A stretch of DNA of 64,000 nucleotides from Bathynomus jamesi (Eukaryota; Arthropoda; Malacostraca; Isopoda; Cirolanidae), in assembly GCA_023014485.1 (NCBI GenBank), contig JAJOZX010000198.1:566501-630500 (forward strand), in the 5' to 3' direction. A program made the translations under genes and the position numbers. The notes beneath the pieces are model-generated. The model saw only the letters and a list, made by a program, of their open reading frames with translations, was not told the origin of the DNA and made no database searches. Positions within the stretch are counted from its first letter, which is position 1. Every line of letters starts with the position of its first letter. Of the stretch, positions 21,074 to 33,394 are shown piece after piece.

Positions 21074-21575
21074 AATTAAGATGCTACAGTGTGGTTACCT
21101 TAAAAATAAATATGTAACTTGCAATATGCCTACCTACATAATTGTTTTTGTTTGAACAAATAGAAGTTTATAGAATTTCAATGTATAAGTTTAGGTTAAT
21201 TTGCACAAACTGAAAACTTAATACGTTTTGACACCGTTAACGCAGGTGTGTTGGAAACTTAAAAGTCTTGTGTGTAAATAATATAATTAGATAACATACT
21301 GTGTTCATATTCTTTCTAAATAAATTGAAATGAAAGTTCACATATTCATTCAGTCTGCACTTAACGAGTAGTTGTCCTAGTGGTAAGGCAGTCACCACTT
21401 AAAGGGTTAATATCTCAAAATGCCCAACAGTAACATGATGTCATCATGCAGATCCTGAGTAAGAAGCTGCAGTTCCCGGATGTAATGGGATGAATTAGCT
21501 CACCCATGATGTCAAACACGATTGGCATCGATATAGATACAAAATCCACAAAAACATTTTGTATGTAATAAAATT

Positions 21576-23488
21576 CTGGTCCTGCAAAATATAGGGGTTT
21601 GGCTGCCAGACTATAGGGTCGATGTATACAGACAAAGAAAGAATCTTTAGACTGTCCGATATAGCGATACATCCTTTAGGTACTAGAAGTAACCTGTCTG
21701 ATTGAGTGGCAACCTTTTCATTAAACGATGATTGCAAATGAGAATCACTGTCATAGCACTAGATATGCTGAAGTAAACCTTATTGTGAATTATTATAAAA
21801 ATAGGCGGAAAATGACTCATTAATTTTCTGTCACAAGAAGTAAGATCCGTCGTTGATTGTTTCTGAAAAAAATTAGAATAAGACATCAGGGAAAATTAAC
21901 AGTATGAATACTAGAGGGAGTTTGCAGTGGTAATTGGCATCAATCGTTTAGCTCAGGTAGTGGGATATACTGCAGCTTTGTCTATCTCAGCTTACTCCAA
22001 GATACTATATCGATGGTACTATTTTGATAAAGAAATTGTTATGGTTGGTCCACACGGGTAAATGGTGGACCTTGTAAAGGGTCATTTCCCTTTACACTGC
22101 TTTTATGGACAGAAATACTATGATTCTCATCACATGATCGCTGATACGTACCAACATTGATGTGTCTAGTCTGAAATATGAGGAAATGTAGCTTGTGAGA
22201 CAGTATAAGGAAGCAAACGTCCCACATTATCTTCAACACTTTTTGAAATGTCATACAGAATGAAGGAGCGAAGAGGTATGTAACCAGTTGTCCATGGTAT
22301 GCGCTTAATAACGCAGTTTTAAGTCGACTTACTCGAAGATTAACTCCTTCTATAAAAACCCCGATGCTATGGGCCATAATTGTGAGGAAAGTAACGTATT
22401 TTTGTGTTGCCTCATCTTTATGGTGGCTTGCGAGGTAAGAGTAGACACTTTTCTGAAAGCTATTAAACTTTTATTTTAAAATATCTACGTACTTCCGTAG
22501 GGTCGAAATGTCGTATAGTGTTGAATTTATCAGTGTTACGTGTTTGTTAGCAGTCTGTGCTAACACATCTTCTTTGTCTTCAATTTGTCGAATGTGCTGA
22601 AGGACTTCGACTAATGAGCTCTACTTTGCTGTACCAAAAGCGAAGTTTAAGAAAATCTCCAATGGCGTTAATTAGACCACGTTCATATCGATGTTCTTCC
22701 GTTTCTTTTTCTCTTCTGTCGGTAGTATGGCAATAAACGCGAGAAGGTAATTTCTGGACTCAATTATTTGATGATTGAGGTTGATGACCGTCTTCTTCAG
22801 AATGTTAATCTTTCCTGTGGTTTGTTTGCTTTTACTCTGATTATGTTCTAAAAATGTTATCGCGTTATCACACTTGCTTAAAAGGGCTGCCATTCGATTA
22901 TACCATCCATTTCCCGATGTAAGGGGATAATTACATATAATTAATGAACAAATACATAATGAGTAAAGGAATAAATAAATTGCATAACGAATTGCATGAC
23001 AAAAAACAGAACGAAAAAGGAAATAAGAATTAAAATAACAAATATAAATATAAATTTTAATGGCATGAGTCATTTGGGTCGGTGTTCGTCGATCTCAATG
23101 TCGGCTATTACCAATAATCTTCTCAATACAGCACTCACGCTACTTATACACAAGTGTATATGTGTATCTTAGTATAAGTATATCATACACTTGATATACT
23201 GTACATAACTACATAAACAGAGTATATTTATACACTTATATATTCAGAGTCTCCTATCGCGTCGGGTTTTTTATGATAACTTTCGAACCGTGTTATCTAG
23301 AGAGGATGTCCCTACTTAAGCTTCCTTTCTTGGCGAAGCCGATAACCTAAAGTAATTGGATTCGATCCTCATTATTACTGCTTTGCTATATGACAGCATA
23401 AAATTTAATAATAAGAGAATACAAGGAAATAATCTTGTACATAAACAAATGATGATGAAATCATATAAAGGTTATACAGTGAACGGTA
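21576..23488. other. 1.9 kb without recognised gene
   Basis: Open frames on the minus strand at about 22039-22377 and 22672-23073 have no recognisable domain; the second is hydrophobic and low-complexity. I see no repeat with clear termini. It could hold introns of an unseen gene. Confidence 0.5.
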
Positions 23489-23490
23489 TA

Positions 23491-23853
23491 CAGGGTGTCC
23501 CGTAAGTCTGGACCCATAGGGAAAAATAATAAAATTACAAAATGTCCAAAAATTTATTACATAATCTGTTCCAAAGTGTCCGCCGTTGTGTCGCACACAT
23601 AGTTGAAGACGCAATCTCCACTGCGACAGCACTTTCTGAATCACAGTCGCAGAAATTTCTTGACACGCCTCCACAATGCGTGCTTTAAGGTGGAAAATGT
23701 TCTGAAGTTTGACCTCGTACACTTTGGCTTTCAAGTGGCCCCACAAATAAAAAATCATAATAAAAATAATAAAAAAATAATAATAATAAAATAATAATAA
23801 TAACATAATAAAATATTTAAATCCCTATGGGTCCAGACTTACGGGACACCCTG
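23491..23853 (-). mobile_element. Deleted mariner with CAGGGTGTCCCGTAAGTC ends
   Basis: Inverted repeats of about 35 bp (CAGGGTGTCCCGTAAGTCTG) and flanking TA (23489-23490, 23854-23855) mark a 363 bp element. The minus strand keeps a transposase C-terminus: LWGHLKAKVYEVKL, HLKARIVEACQEISATVI and QLCVRHNGGHF. All catalytic residues are deleted. The ends match those at 50943-51344. Confidence 0.8.
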
Positions 23854-24009
23854 TATAATGATATTGAATACTGAGAACTTCAGTATTAATTTCAATTTAC
23901 AAATTAATTCGGTTAGTAACCACTTTTTTATATTTTTATATTTGTATATTTTTATATACTTCATTCAAAAACAATTATATAACGCGAGCAGTAATAAGGT
24001 TATAAGGTA

Positions 24010-24249
24010 CATGGTTGTATATAAAGTAACGCAGTGAAGAGAGAGAGAAATCCGATTTGAACGGGTTGAAACTAATTTCAACTTGTTTTCTAATCGTTAA
24101 ACATTTTTGACATTTCTTATAAACCTTACTATCGAATATACAGTTGTTATAAAGTACATGTAATAAATATTACTCGTCCATGTTCACTCGCATTAACATA
24201 ATTCAAATCGGATTTGTCTCTTCACTTGCGTTACTTTATACACACCCGG
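24010..24249. mobile_element. Mariner-like MITE, 240 bp
   Basis: Left arm gtatataaagtaacgcagtg and right arm cacttgcgttactttataca are inverted; the pairing extends through gagagaaatccgatttgaa. The right end complement CCGGGTGTGTATAAAG resembles mariner termini, and TA flanks both sides. No coding content. Confidence 0.6.
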
Positions 24250-24646
24250 TATGATGATTAAACTATTCACCGTATAGTAATGTAATCATAATCAATAAAT
24301 ATAATCCGCGAAGGAAAGCCTATTAGCGCGAGAATATTACATTACTCAATACATGAATATAACGGTTTTTAATTAAATGGTTTAAGTGTTTATTTTATTA
24401 TTTTAAATCCTTTGCGTAATGTTCGGAATATCCATATTTCCATCACCAGATATTCATATACGGTGGAATTTCTTTCTTTGCATACCTTTTATAACAAGTT
24501 CCGGAATGTTCGGATTTCTGTGGACAAAATACTTGAAAGTAAAACAAGCCATACGATTATATAGTACTTGTCCCTAAACTTATTGTTATACTTATGGTTG
24601 TTTACATGGAATCATGTTATTTACAACTTTTATTGATCCTTTAGAA

Positions 24647-24837
24647 GTGTTTCGCAGTCGAGTTTTCCCCACGACACCCGCGTCAAGGTCTTAGGTCGGA
24701 GCGACCCCTTATCATCCCTACAGGGTAACCAAACTAACAAAGCGGTATTTTTTGTTTGTTTTTTGCACACAAATCATTACTACATGGGTAAACAAACTAC
24801 GACCCGGGGGATCGCGACCCAGTGTTTGAAAACACTG
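24647..24837. mobile_element. hAT-type MITE, 191 bp
   Basis: A perfect 8 bp duplication, ctttagaa, occurs at 24639-24646 and 24838-24845. The right end reads GTTTGAAAACACTG. The left end GTGTTTCGCAG is degenerate and appears to lack its first two bases (CA). The interior is GC-richer than the surroundings and noncoding. Confidence 0.7.
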
Positions 24838-25396
24838 CTTTAGAATGTAGGAAGTAAAGATTTATTGAATTACCCTTCTTTTGATTACAAACCGTTTCCT
24901 TTGATGACACATCGTTTTTCATAGAGACGCTCTTAACCTTGGTGTGAATGGGTCTGCTGGCATTTCTTAACTCGTCTAAACTTAACGGAATGTCATCACT
25001 CACTTGGGATGTCAAATTAGGCAACCGATAAAGAGTTTCGAAGTGTTTCGAATTAGCTCGTAAAAGGAATTCGAACTTGTTCATTTGTCCTATTTCTTTC
25101 CGTAATTCAAAATGGTGAGATTTCGTCACCGGGGATTCCATAGGCGGTATGTGACCGGCAGTAGGTCGATCAACGTGACTCCAAAAATCATAGCAACCAG
25201 CTGGAGGTCGAAATTGGTAACCTGGCACCGTGCTTAGACTCTTTTTGGGAGAACGTGTTTGGTGCTGAGGAATCATAGAAGTGGTGTTAGATGCGTCGAG
25301 CGATCGTGGGATTGGGAAAGAAACAATTTCCTCTTCGTTAAATAATTTTGAATGCTTAGAACCAGGACTCGCGGAAATCGGATTACAAGATTTCAC
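24797..25396 (-). CDS. Candidate host-gene exon, unidentified
   Basis: A 199-residue frame with ordinary composition: NPISASPGSKHSKLFNEEE, MIPQHQTRSPKKS, PPAGCYDFWSHVDRPTAGHI, KSHHFELRKEIGQMNKFEFL and LDELRNASRPIHTKV. No mobile-element domain is seen. The last dozen residues come from the hAT MITE, which therefore supplies the present stop; the original frame may have ended or spliced near 24850. The open frame begins after a stop just upstream, and the overlapping frame at 25383-25628 could be the preceding coding segment joined by a frameshift or splice. Function unknown. Confidence 0.4.
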   Translation of the reverse strand: MKSCNPISASPGSKHSKLFNEEEIVSFPIPRSLDASNTTSMIPQHQTRSPKKSLSTVPGYQFRPPAGCYDFWSHVDRPTAGHIPPMESPVTKSHHFELRKEIGQMNKFEFLLRANSKHFETLYRLPNLTSQVSDDIPLSLDELRNASRPIHTKVKSVSMKNDVSSKETVCNQKKGNSINLYFLHSKAVFSNTGSRSPGS

Positions 25397-25628
25397 ATTG
25401 TTTGTGCGAGTTTGTCGCTCTTATTTGTTTCTCGTTCACTCGCTCACTCTCCTCTTCGCTCTCTGCATTTTCTGTGTTATTCTTTTTCTCCTCACTCCTT
25501 TCCTCCTTCATCTGACACCATTGATCTAAGTTGGCATCGCGGTGGTTACTCTCAGAAAGCACAGTGATGGTATATCTTTCAAATGAGTGAGCTATTTTCT
25601 TTAATACAATCAATTTAAAGTCACTCAA
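25383..25628 (-). CDS. Candidate upstream exon, acidic coiled segment
   Basis: Encodes SDFKLIVLKKIAHSFER, YTITVLSESNHRDANLDQW, then a highly charged EERSEEKKNNTENAESEEE helix, ending shortly after RATNSHKQCEIL. The frame stays open a few codons upstream (HTPEVPL). It overlaps the frame at 24797-25396 by a few bases in a different phase. No known family is recognised. Upstream, ATGAAAAGCG followed by GTAAGT on the minus strand near 25911 could be a first exon and splice donor; that is speculative. Confidence 0.3.
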   Translation of the reverse strand: MSDFKLIVLKKIAHSFERYTITVLSESNHRDANLDQWCQMKEERSEEKKNNTENAESEEESERVNEKQIRATNSHKQCEIL

Positions 25629-25639
25629 TGGTACCTCTG

Positions 25640-26039
25640 GTGTGTGGTCTTAGATTGGCGCTGAAACTCTTGTCGCATTTTATTTTTATTGCAGTTAATT
25701 GTTTAAACTGACGCTAAGAATGCAATATTCAGAAATGTGCCTTAAAATGAAAGTTACTTACAGTAATAATAATAAGTATGCGAGATGTTTTGCTCTGCCC
25801 CGAGATCAAATACCAAATAATCTAAAGCCTTCAGGGACACTCCGGACCCTGAAGACTTAACCAAATATGAAACCCTCCTACGAGTCAAGTAAAGGAGTAA
25901 CTTACCGCTTTTCATATCTGTGAGCAGTTGGGAACATAATTCGGGAATTTAGGAGCATTGCAAAGGAAGTGATGAGTATTCTCATGATAACTGAGATTAA
26001 GGAGAACTATTTAGGAACATATATATATATATATATAAG

Positions 26040-26079
<40 letters not shown>
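25640..26079. other. No firm gene; ends in (TA)n
   Basis: Single-copy-looking sequence followed by (TA)n tracts at about 26018-26037 and 26047-26079, into which transposon copy B is inserted. Confidence 0.5.
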
Positions 26080-26083
<4 letters not shown>

Positions 26084-28910
26084 GGTGTCTCTTATTGGGT
26101 AGTCAAAAATTGAAATGTTGAATTATTTTATCTGCGCCCCCTAAAATAGTTCCATTTAGCATAAAAACTAAAACTTGAAAGTTTGACACAAATTGGCTCA
26201 TATTTAGGGGTCGCCCCCGGCTAATAAAAATGGTGACCATGGCATAATAGCTCCTGACATATGATTATGCTCATTATACACATAATTCCTTCCTTCTTTT
26301 TTTAGTTTGATTCGTTTTTATAAGTATAGGCCTTCTTATTTATCATTGATCCTTTTCTAACCTATCCTTGATGTTGTTATAATCCATCCTTTGGTCTCAA
26401 TCCTTCTTTATCCCAATCCTTTTTCTCCTATCCAAAATCCTTCCTGATCTTTTTTTATATACAATCAGCAATGAAGCATTGCTACAAAAAAAAACCATTA
26501 GTTTATTATATAGAGATAAATTCAAAATGCCAGTGCTATTTACATACTTTAATTACTTTAATTAGCATTATTTCCTTATACAACATTTATTTAATATACA
26601 ATGATTATACAATATGGTGTATTTTAAGGTGCGACCTCATTGATGGTTATTTTTTGAGAAGAACAGTTTTTGATGGAACTGGGTGACTCTGGCGGTGTTT
26701 TGCAACAATTTGGAGCAGGAACTGGAGCTGCTCTTCCCCCACTGTCAATTTCTTATTCAGCTCTTGAACTAAAGCTACTGCACGTTCTGCCCGGTCATTT
26801 ACAACAGATAGAGCTGCAACAATAGCTCTGGCCCTTAAATATTCACAGTTGGATGTCCAAGTGCTGGGTGCCTTGTTCAGAAATCCTTCTGGCAAATTCA
26901 GCTTAGTAAAGAATTCTCTAGTATTTCTTGTAACAAGTTGGTGTAGTCCTTCACCAGAGCAGAAGGTCGATTCAGGAATCCGAGGACGCTTGGGTGGTCT
27001 ATCAGTGGACTCATCTTCTAATGCCTTTACCATGCGTTTCTTTACATCTGTAGTAATTCGCTCATTAAAGAAAGCAAGACCAACTACTTCTTCAGACAGG
27101 TACCATAAGTGGTTAGAGAGCTTTTTTTTAGTTGCATCAGAAATCTTTTTGTTAGGATAATTAATCAATGACCTCATAAGGAGCCAGTCATTAAATGGGG
27201 TTTCAATAGGGAGTGAGGATGTTGTCCAAGCCTTCATATAGATGAGAACAGAAAAGAGGGAAAGATCTCGAATTCTCGTTCTTCAGTCTTAGTCATCTTG
27301 AACTGGTTTCGAAAAAGCCACATCTTGATAGAATAGAGCGCTTTGGACATCCAGCGAGCTCGATGCATGGCACCTGGTGCACGAAACTTGATGCCTTTAT
27401 TGGGGACACCTCCAAGAAAGATGATGGACAGATCCAAAAGTTCTTGATAGTCATCCCGTAGCATAGGTGCCTGGGATCTAGCAAACTGAATTAGTTCAGT
27501 TTTAGACTGGATAATTGCTTCTTTAGTAATCGTGTCTCTCTCACCTGTTTGGAACTGGCTTTGATCAACAGAAGTCCAATTGTCACGAAAACGCTTAAAG
27601 ATCAATATCTCTGGACCATTTGATGTAGATCCCAATGTTGCTTCAAATGCAGCTCCCAACAATAAATCTAAAACATGGTGTCTACAAGGCAAGTACAAAA
27701 CATCATGTCCCAATTTTGCTTCGATGAGAGCACAGGCTCCACTATATTGACCCGTGTTTGAAGCTGTTGTATCGAAACAAATTGCTTTTACTCTCTCTGT
27801 AATTCCCCATTCATTCAGGCAGTTAAAGACGGCTTCAGCTTGTGCTTCTCCAGTTGAGTTTGGGATTTTGGGGACACCAAGCAGCTGTTCAACACCAGGT
27901 CCTGACACAAGTACTGGGAGACGATCAATGTGCTTGTGCGAGGTGAGGTCCTCCATCATCTTGCCATCCCAGTGGATTGTCATAGAACATTCTCCATGGA
28001 AATGCTCCTTAAGTTCTTTAGCATGACGAGCTCGGTTCTTATTTCGAAGGCGATGGATAGAATGTTGGTTTATGTTGTAATCTGAAGCCTCCAAACCAAA
28101 GCTTTTAGCTGCCTCTGCGAGGATAAATGTTGCGTTTCTAGAGGAAATTTGTGTACGATCCAGGGCAGCAGACATCTGAATAGTCATGATGTTTTTCATG
28201 CCTCGTTTTTTCTTAGATTTTGGTAAAGCACAAGCTCCTTTAAACTCCTCCTCCTCATTCTCACTTTCATCAGTGTTGCTGGAAGATGTGGAAGAAGCCA
28301 GTACAACTTGACTAGTAGACGCCTCCATCAAAGATTCTGACTTTCTTTTTCTCTCTGCCTCAGCTTCCAACCATTTGACTGCATTTTTTTTTTCAAACAC
28401 TAATAACAAAATCAGTATAAATAATTGTGAAAAATATAAATAACATAGTTTATTATCTGATAATAGCAAAAAAGAAGTATAGTGATACACAGTTACACAC
28501 CTTTTACTTATGACAGCAGAACACTGAATGATGACAAAAAACAATTGCAACATAATCTGGAGCATTCTTGATGAAACATGTTTAAACAGGTTGATCTTGT
28601 CTTATCAAGCAATATTTTCAGCTACAAACTTGACAATTATCTCTAATATATTCATTTAATTGAATTCATCATAAATATGATGATTAATTAATTAAAAACA
28701 TATGTTTAGTATACTTGACAACTGCTAGTAATTTCAAATATTAATTGCATAAATAATAGCTATATTTTATGAACTTTAATAAGCGGGGGCGACCTCTAAA
28801 TATGTTCAATCCAAAACAAATTTTATGTGTGATGTTTTTTCAACCAATGGAACTGGTTGAGGGGGCGCAACCTAAACAAATCAACACTTCGAAAATAAGA
28901 GACACCCTAA
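26080..28910 (-). mobile_element. TTAGGGTG-terminus DNA transposon, copy B (best preserved)
   Basis: Ends TTAGGGTGTCTCTTATT (left) and complement TTAGGGTGTCTCTTATT (right) match for 17 bp, with TA immediately outside both (26078-26079, 28911-28912) and (TA)n on both sides. The 2.83 kb interior carries a nearly complete minus-strand gene. The termini are related to, but diverged from, copies A and C. Confidence 0.85.
26647..28400 (-). pseudogene. Putative RNase H-like transposase of TTAGGGTG family, one frameshift
   Basis: About 590 residues remain. The N-terminal part is charged (EAEAERKRKSESL, a Ser/Glu-rich linker, PKSKKKRGMKN); a splice-acceptor-like ttgttattag precedes it. Then come MSAALDRTQISSRNATFILA, HWDGKMMEDL, DRLPVLVSGPG, LLGVPKIP, ICFDTTASNTG, GACALIEAKLG, LPCRHHVLDLLLG, APMLRDDYQELLDLS and PGAMHRARWMSKALYSIKMW. 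A frameshift near 27235 separates the C-terminal half with LWYLSEEVVGLAFF, VVNDRAERAVALVQELN and LLQIVAKHRQ. The order Asp (HWDGK), Asp (FDTT) and acidic (NDRAER) suggests a DDE/RNase H fold vaguely like hAT (SNTG..CRHH against hAT DNA.N..CxxH). This assignment is inference. Confidence 0.7.
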
Positions 28911-28929
28911 TATATATATATATATACCA

Positions 28930-29400
28930 CGGGCCTCACTCAAACAAATGTCGTAATCCCTCTACATACGCGCAGAAACCAATGCCCCAAAGGGGCACCT
29001 CCCGCATGCCGTAACATTATATACATTATAACTGCAAACACGCAGTATAATTAACGTAAAGAACGACGCTTTGTATAGGAGAATTAACCGCGCAAGATGA
29101 GAGCGAAAGAACGAAACAAATGAAAAAATGAGGTAACCATCAGGGAATCGAACCCGGGATCTTCCGATTGCCGGTCAGATATGATAACCATTACACCACG
29201 GGCCTCACTCAAACAAATGTCGTAATCCCTCTACATACGCGCAGAAACCAATGCCCCAAAGGGGCACCTCCCGCATGCCGTAACATTATATACATTATAA
29301 CTGCAAACACGCAGTATAATTAACGTAAAGAACGACGCTTTGTAGAGGAGAATTATCCGCGCAAGATGAGAGCGAAAAAACGAAACAAATGAAAAAATAT
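28930..29400 (-). repeat. tRNA-like tandem repeat unit family, about 1.7 copies
   Basis: Two head-to-tail copies of a roughly 270 bp unit (28930-29200 and 29197-29400). They share the block cctctacatacgcgcagaaa, the cgcagtataattaacgtaaag block and, in the first copy, a tRNA-like sequence. The unit is homologous to those in the array at 40.97-43.31 kb. Confidence 0.8.
29129..29207 (-). tRNA. tRNA-like gene, GGC in anticodon position
   Basis: On the minus strand, an A-box-like TGGTGTAATGG and a perfect B box GGTTCGATTCC are spaced as in a tRNA, followed by a T6 terminator. The anticodon arm TCTGA/TCGGA closes a 7-base loop CCGGCAA with GGC in the centre (C instead of U at position 33). An outer stem TGAGG/CCTCA replaces a canonical acceptor. 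Probably a tRNA-derived RNA rather than a decoding tRNA. Confidence 0.55.
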
Positions 29401-30490
29401 ATGTTAACCCCTCCGTCGATACTCTATGGCCTTGGTCGGTTCGAAGTTAACGGGGGGTCTGGTTAGGTGGCAGAAACGGATTTGTTACTCTGAAGTAGCT
29501 GGTACAGTATAGGGAATCGTCGTAGTTTCTTCTATACTACTCTCCGATTTCTTCTTGTAGTGGATCGGAGGATTCTGTGGAGCTTACTAAATTCTCTGAA
29601 GGTTCCCGACTCTTCTTGTAACGTATCAGGAAATTATTTTTCTCTATTTAAGACTAAGTTCTCTGAAGAGAGTAAGGCTCGAAGGAGACGACAAAGATTT
29701 TTTCTTACTGTAGTTTTACTGCTAAAATGTTACAAGTAATGTTCAGTCTCTAAGTTAGATCAGCCAATTCAGAATGAACATTGGGGAAATTTTATGGGCT
29801 TTTATACTGAATTTTTTACTGACATCATTATTATTTAATGCTAATCTGTTTTTGTTTTACATTCTCAAGAGGCTGATTTACTTTGCAAAACATTTAGAGA
29901 CAAAGCAAATATTTTTGCTGTAGTAATGTCTAACCTGCTATTTTAGCTGTAGCAAGGTCTAGACTGCTTAGCAAGAGAAAGCCATATTTTTATTTTAAAC
30001 TGCATATTGACAGATCTGCTGTTATCATGATCTGCCGAGTTAACTAAAAATGGAAATTGAAATATGCCTTCCCATCACGAATTACAAACAAACATGTACA
30101 TGAGCAAAAATTAAATGCTTAAGATTCAAAATTAAACGTTAAGCAGGACAGGACTTCATCTTTTACAACGAAGAGAGAATGTATATAGGGAATGAATAAG
30201 ATTACATTATTAAGCTAAATCTAAAAAAAGATTAAGTAGTTCAAAAAGAAATAATTCACCAATTATAAAATAGAAAGTAAATAAAAAATTTATCCAAACT
30301 CGTGTCATCGTTACTCGATTTTGGTCTCTATGTAAAAATGAATATATGAATATAAATGTATACAAATATAAGTATTATATGAATATAATGAACATAAGGA
30401 TTATATAAATATAAGGATTTATATAAATATACGAATTATATAAGAATTATACGAATTAATATAAGAATATAGGAATTATTCATTGTTCAT
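29401..30490. other. 1.1 kb without recognised feature
   Basis: AT-rich, single-copy-looking sequence. No domain, RNA gene or terminal repeat recognised. Confidence 0.5.
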
Positions 30491-30524
30491 TTTTACATGT
30501 TAACCCCCCCCCCCACACACACAC

Positions 30525-30557
<33 letters not shown>

Positions 30558-30560
30558 ATA
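30491..30560. repeat. Compound microsatellite C(n)-(CA)n-(TA)n-(TG)n
   Basis: A palindromic compound tract: poly-C, then CA units, then TA units, then TG units. Confidence 0.95.
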
Positions 30561-30831
30561 TGAGTCAATTATTCTATAAATTAATTACACAGGACATGCA
30601 TTTACCTAAACAATAAAATTAACTCAGAATTGTAACTCAACATGTAAGCCTCTGAGAGAATTCATAAACTCCGAATCAAAGTTTGAGGCTTAGCCATAAA
30701 TAAGCTCAAGCCCCTTGAAAGCGGTACCTCCGAATTGGAAGACTGAAGAAGCTAACTCATACTGTCGAACTACCCAGAATCCTTGGATTCCGCTCCTTTT
30801 ATATCTTGAAGGCGGAAGTCTAAGTAAAACT

Positions 30832-30865
<34 letters not shown>

Positions 30866-31294
30866 GAAGTCTAAAAGTCTAAGGTTACTTTCAAAAGATT
30901 AGGTTGCCTTCTCGTGCAATTCGAAGAAACGCGTCTGGTTGACAAAGACACTTTCTCATCACATAGCTTCATGCAATATTAAATCAAATTTCTACGATAA
31001 ACTAAAAATATTTATTACAAAGGTTTTATTTTATATAAAATCGTATGTAACCCTAAAATAAATAAACAATTAATTAGAAAAACTATTTCCTATAAGAAAT
31101 TATAACGGTTTACAATATATATATATATATATATATATAAAGTTTTTATTCCTGTGACCCTGAGGGAGGTAACTGGATATCTGATTCGTTTGACATGAAA
31201 ATAAGGTAAAAAGTACACAGAAAAATTTGTTTTGTCCTTCCCATATTGCACCCACACACACCACACACACACACACAGACATATATATATATAA

Positions 31295-31336
<42 letters not shown>

Positions 31337-32332
31337 ACCAGTTTAACGTATATATTTAAACCGTAATACAGTTGGTATTCGAGAAATTTTGAAACAAGGC
31401 AGGAAAAAGATCATAAAACGCAAAGGTCAGAAAACCCTCGTGACCATCGAAATGAAAAAAAAAATTTGTTTGTGTATTTCTGTGAAAAATGCTTTATGAA
31501 TTGGTCCCCAATTAACCTACCCCTAATATCTCCACTCTAACTGTAGAGTAGGTTAAGCCTAGCCTTGTAGGGGTCAGCCTAGAGATTCCGGAAATGGTCC
31601 AGAGCGGGCAAAGTAAATTAAGGTCCACAGAAGGATTCCTCACAAAATTAGGTTAGGATAATTTACCTTAGCCTTTGTTAAGCTATGAGTTGATGTTAGG
31701 TCAAAGACCATAATGTAGGCCTAATTTAACTGAACCTAGTTTATATGTTGTCCCCAAACTGGGGTTCAGAAACAACTGTTCACTTGCTGAGTGTTATTAG
31801 ACAGTCCCTCTTCTCTTTACTCAATTTTTGAGAGCGCACTTGCTGGTGGAGATATTTTATTGTCTTCAAGCCCCTTCGTCCCCCATGCCGTTCTTCCTTC
31901 CAAGTTCCTTCTGTTCTTCTCCCGGCTTTTTCCACCAGCGTCCTTTTTGTTTGTTGGTCGATTGGTAGTGTGTATCAGTACTACCAAGCGCGCTCTATCA
32001 CACAGTATACAAATACTAGTGTGGAGAATAACTCTCATGAGCAACCAATTGGTTTCATCCACCCAGTTATTGACATAAAAGGAGTTTAATAATTGTTAGA
32101 TTAACTACCTACCTACTCAGTGGACCATTTTCGTTACCTCCCAACTACCTACATGTATCAGTTTTCTATATTTCTTTTTACGATAATTAATGAATAGCAT
32201 GACCATGGGGCCAAATTCTCACTTAATCTGCAATTTGTGTAAGCTGGAAACAGCTGAAAATGCAGCAATAAGATGCGACTTCTCTCAAAAACTGCACGAC
32301 TTTATTTATCTGCATGAATTGGGATGATAGGA
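30561..32332. other. No gene; several microsatellites
   Basis: (CA)n at 30834-30863, (TA)n at 31117-31139, and a (CA)n/(TA)n cluster at 31250-31332. Two overlapping open frames on opposite strands near 31791-32078 show no domain. Several gggttaggtt-type motifs occur but no clear repeat. Confidence 0.5.
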
Positions 32333-32680
32333 ATTTCTTTGATGTATTCAATCTGACGTGAAGGCAGCGAGTCTTTTGCTTATATTGAGGTTCTAAATGT
32401 AGCTGGGCTAGGCTCCTTTAAACCCTAGATCCTGTCCCAAAGCTGGATCTATCTGCTTTGCAGATAGCTGGTGAGGGAAGCTATATTTTTGGGACCTCTT
32501 TGCGAGTGACCCGTTGCCCACGTCGGGCGAGCAGCATGAAAAAGAAAAACTATGGTATTTGTCATTTACCATTACTTATTCGGACTATAGTGGATTTAAT
32601 TATCCTAGAAGAGTTCCTTGTTCCACGCACGGTCTGTGTGTATCATAAAAAACCTCAGGGAACCATTCTGAGTTCATTCC

Positions 32681-32682
<2 letters not shown>
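32333..32682 (+). repeat. 350 bp dispersed repeat R1, copy 1
   Basis: Aligned with 33697-34046 over its whole length. Shared blocks include tttgatgtattcaat, cctgtcccaaagctggatc, ctttgcagatagctggtgag, gagtgacccgttgcccacg and catttaccattacttattcg. Both copies end in ctgagttca followed by a (TA)n or (TATA)(GA)n tract. No coding domain or polymerase III box is recognised. The type of element is unknown. Confidence 0.75.
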
Positions 32683-33160
<478 letters not shown>

Positions 33161-33394
33161 TTTATATGATTATATGGTATCCTGTAATTGGAACTTTTTA
33201 GAGAAAGATCGTAAGAGCTTCGTAGGAGCAGTGGCTTTTAGCGTATTAAATGAGTTAGTTATGTAATTTCGTACCTAATGTTGTGAAAGAAAAGCTAATT
33301 TAAGGTTGTTTCATACATTGTAAAGAGTAAAGTTGGGGGGACCTTCTAGTCGAAGTACTTAAATGGGCTTTTTGTAAGAATAATCAGTGAGGAG

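Larger units (their letters stand above)
17402..21575 (+). mobile_element. 4.2 kb element with long inverted termini carrying a PIN-like/Cys-rich gene
   Basis: Inverted arms at 17402-17528 and 21388-21575 share aattttattacatacaaaat, ctcaggatctgcatga, catcatg and gcattttgagatattaaccc. The left arm has lost about 70 bp in its middle. Between them lies one plus-strand gene remnant, so the arms look like the termini of a mobile element. No target duplication could be fixed. A 428 bp hAT MITE is inserted in the gene. Confidence 0.6.

Noticed and set aside
22039..23073. Two minus-strand open frames of 112 and 133 aa
   Set aside because: No recognisable domain, hydrophobic or low-complexity content, and no paralogue or structural context.
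31791..32078. Overlapping open frames on opposite strands
   Set aside because: Neither shows a domain or repeat-family match by eye; length is within chance for this composition.
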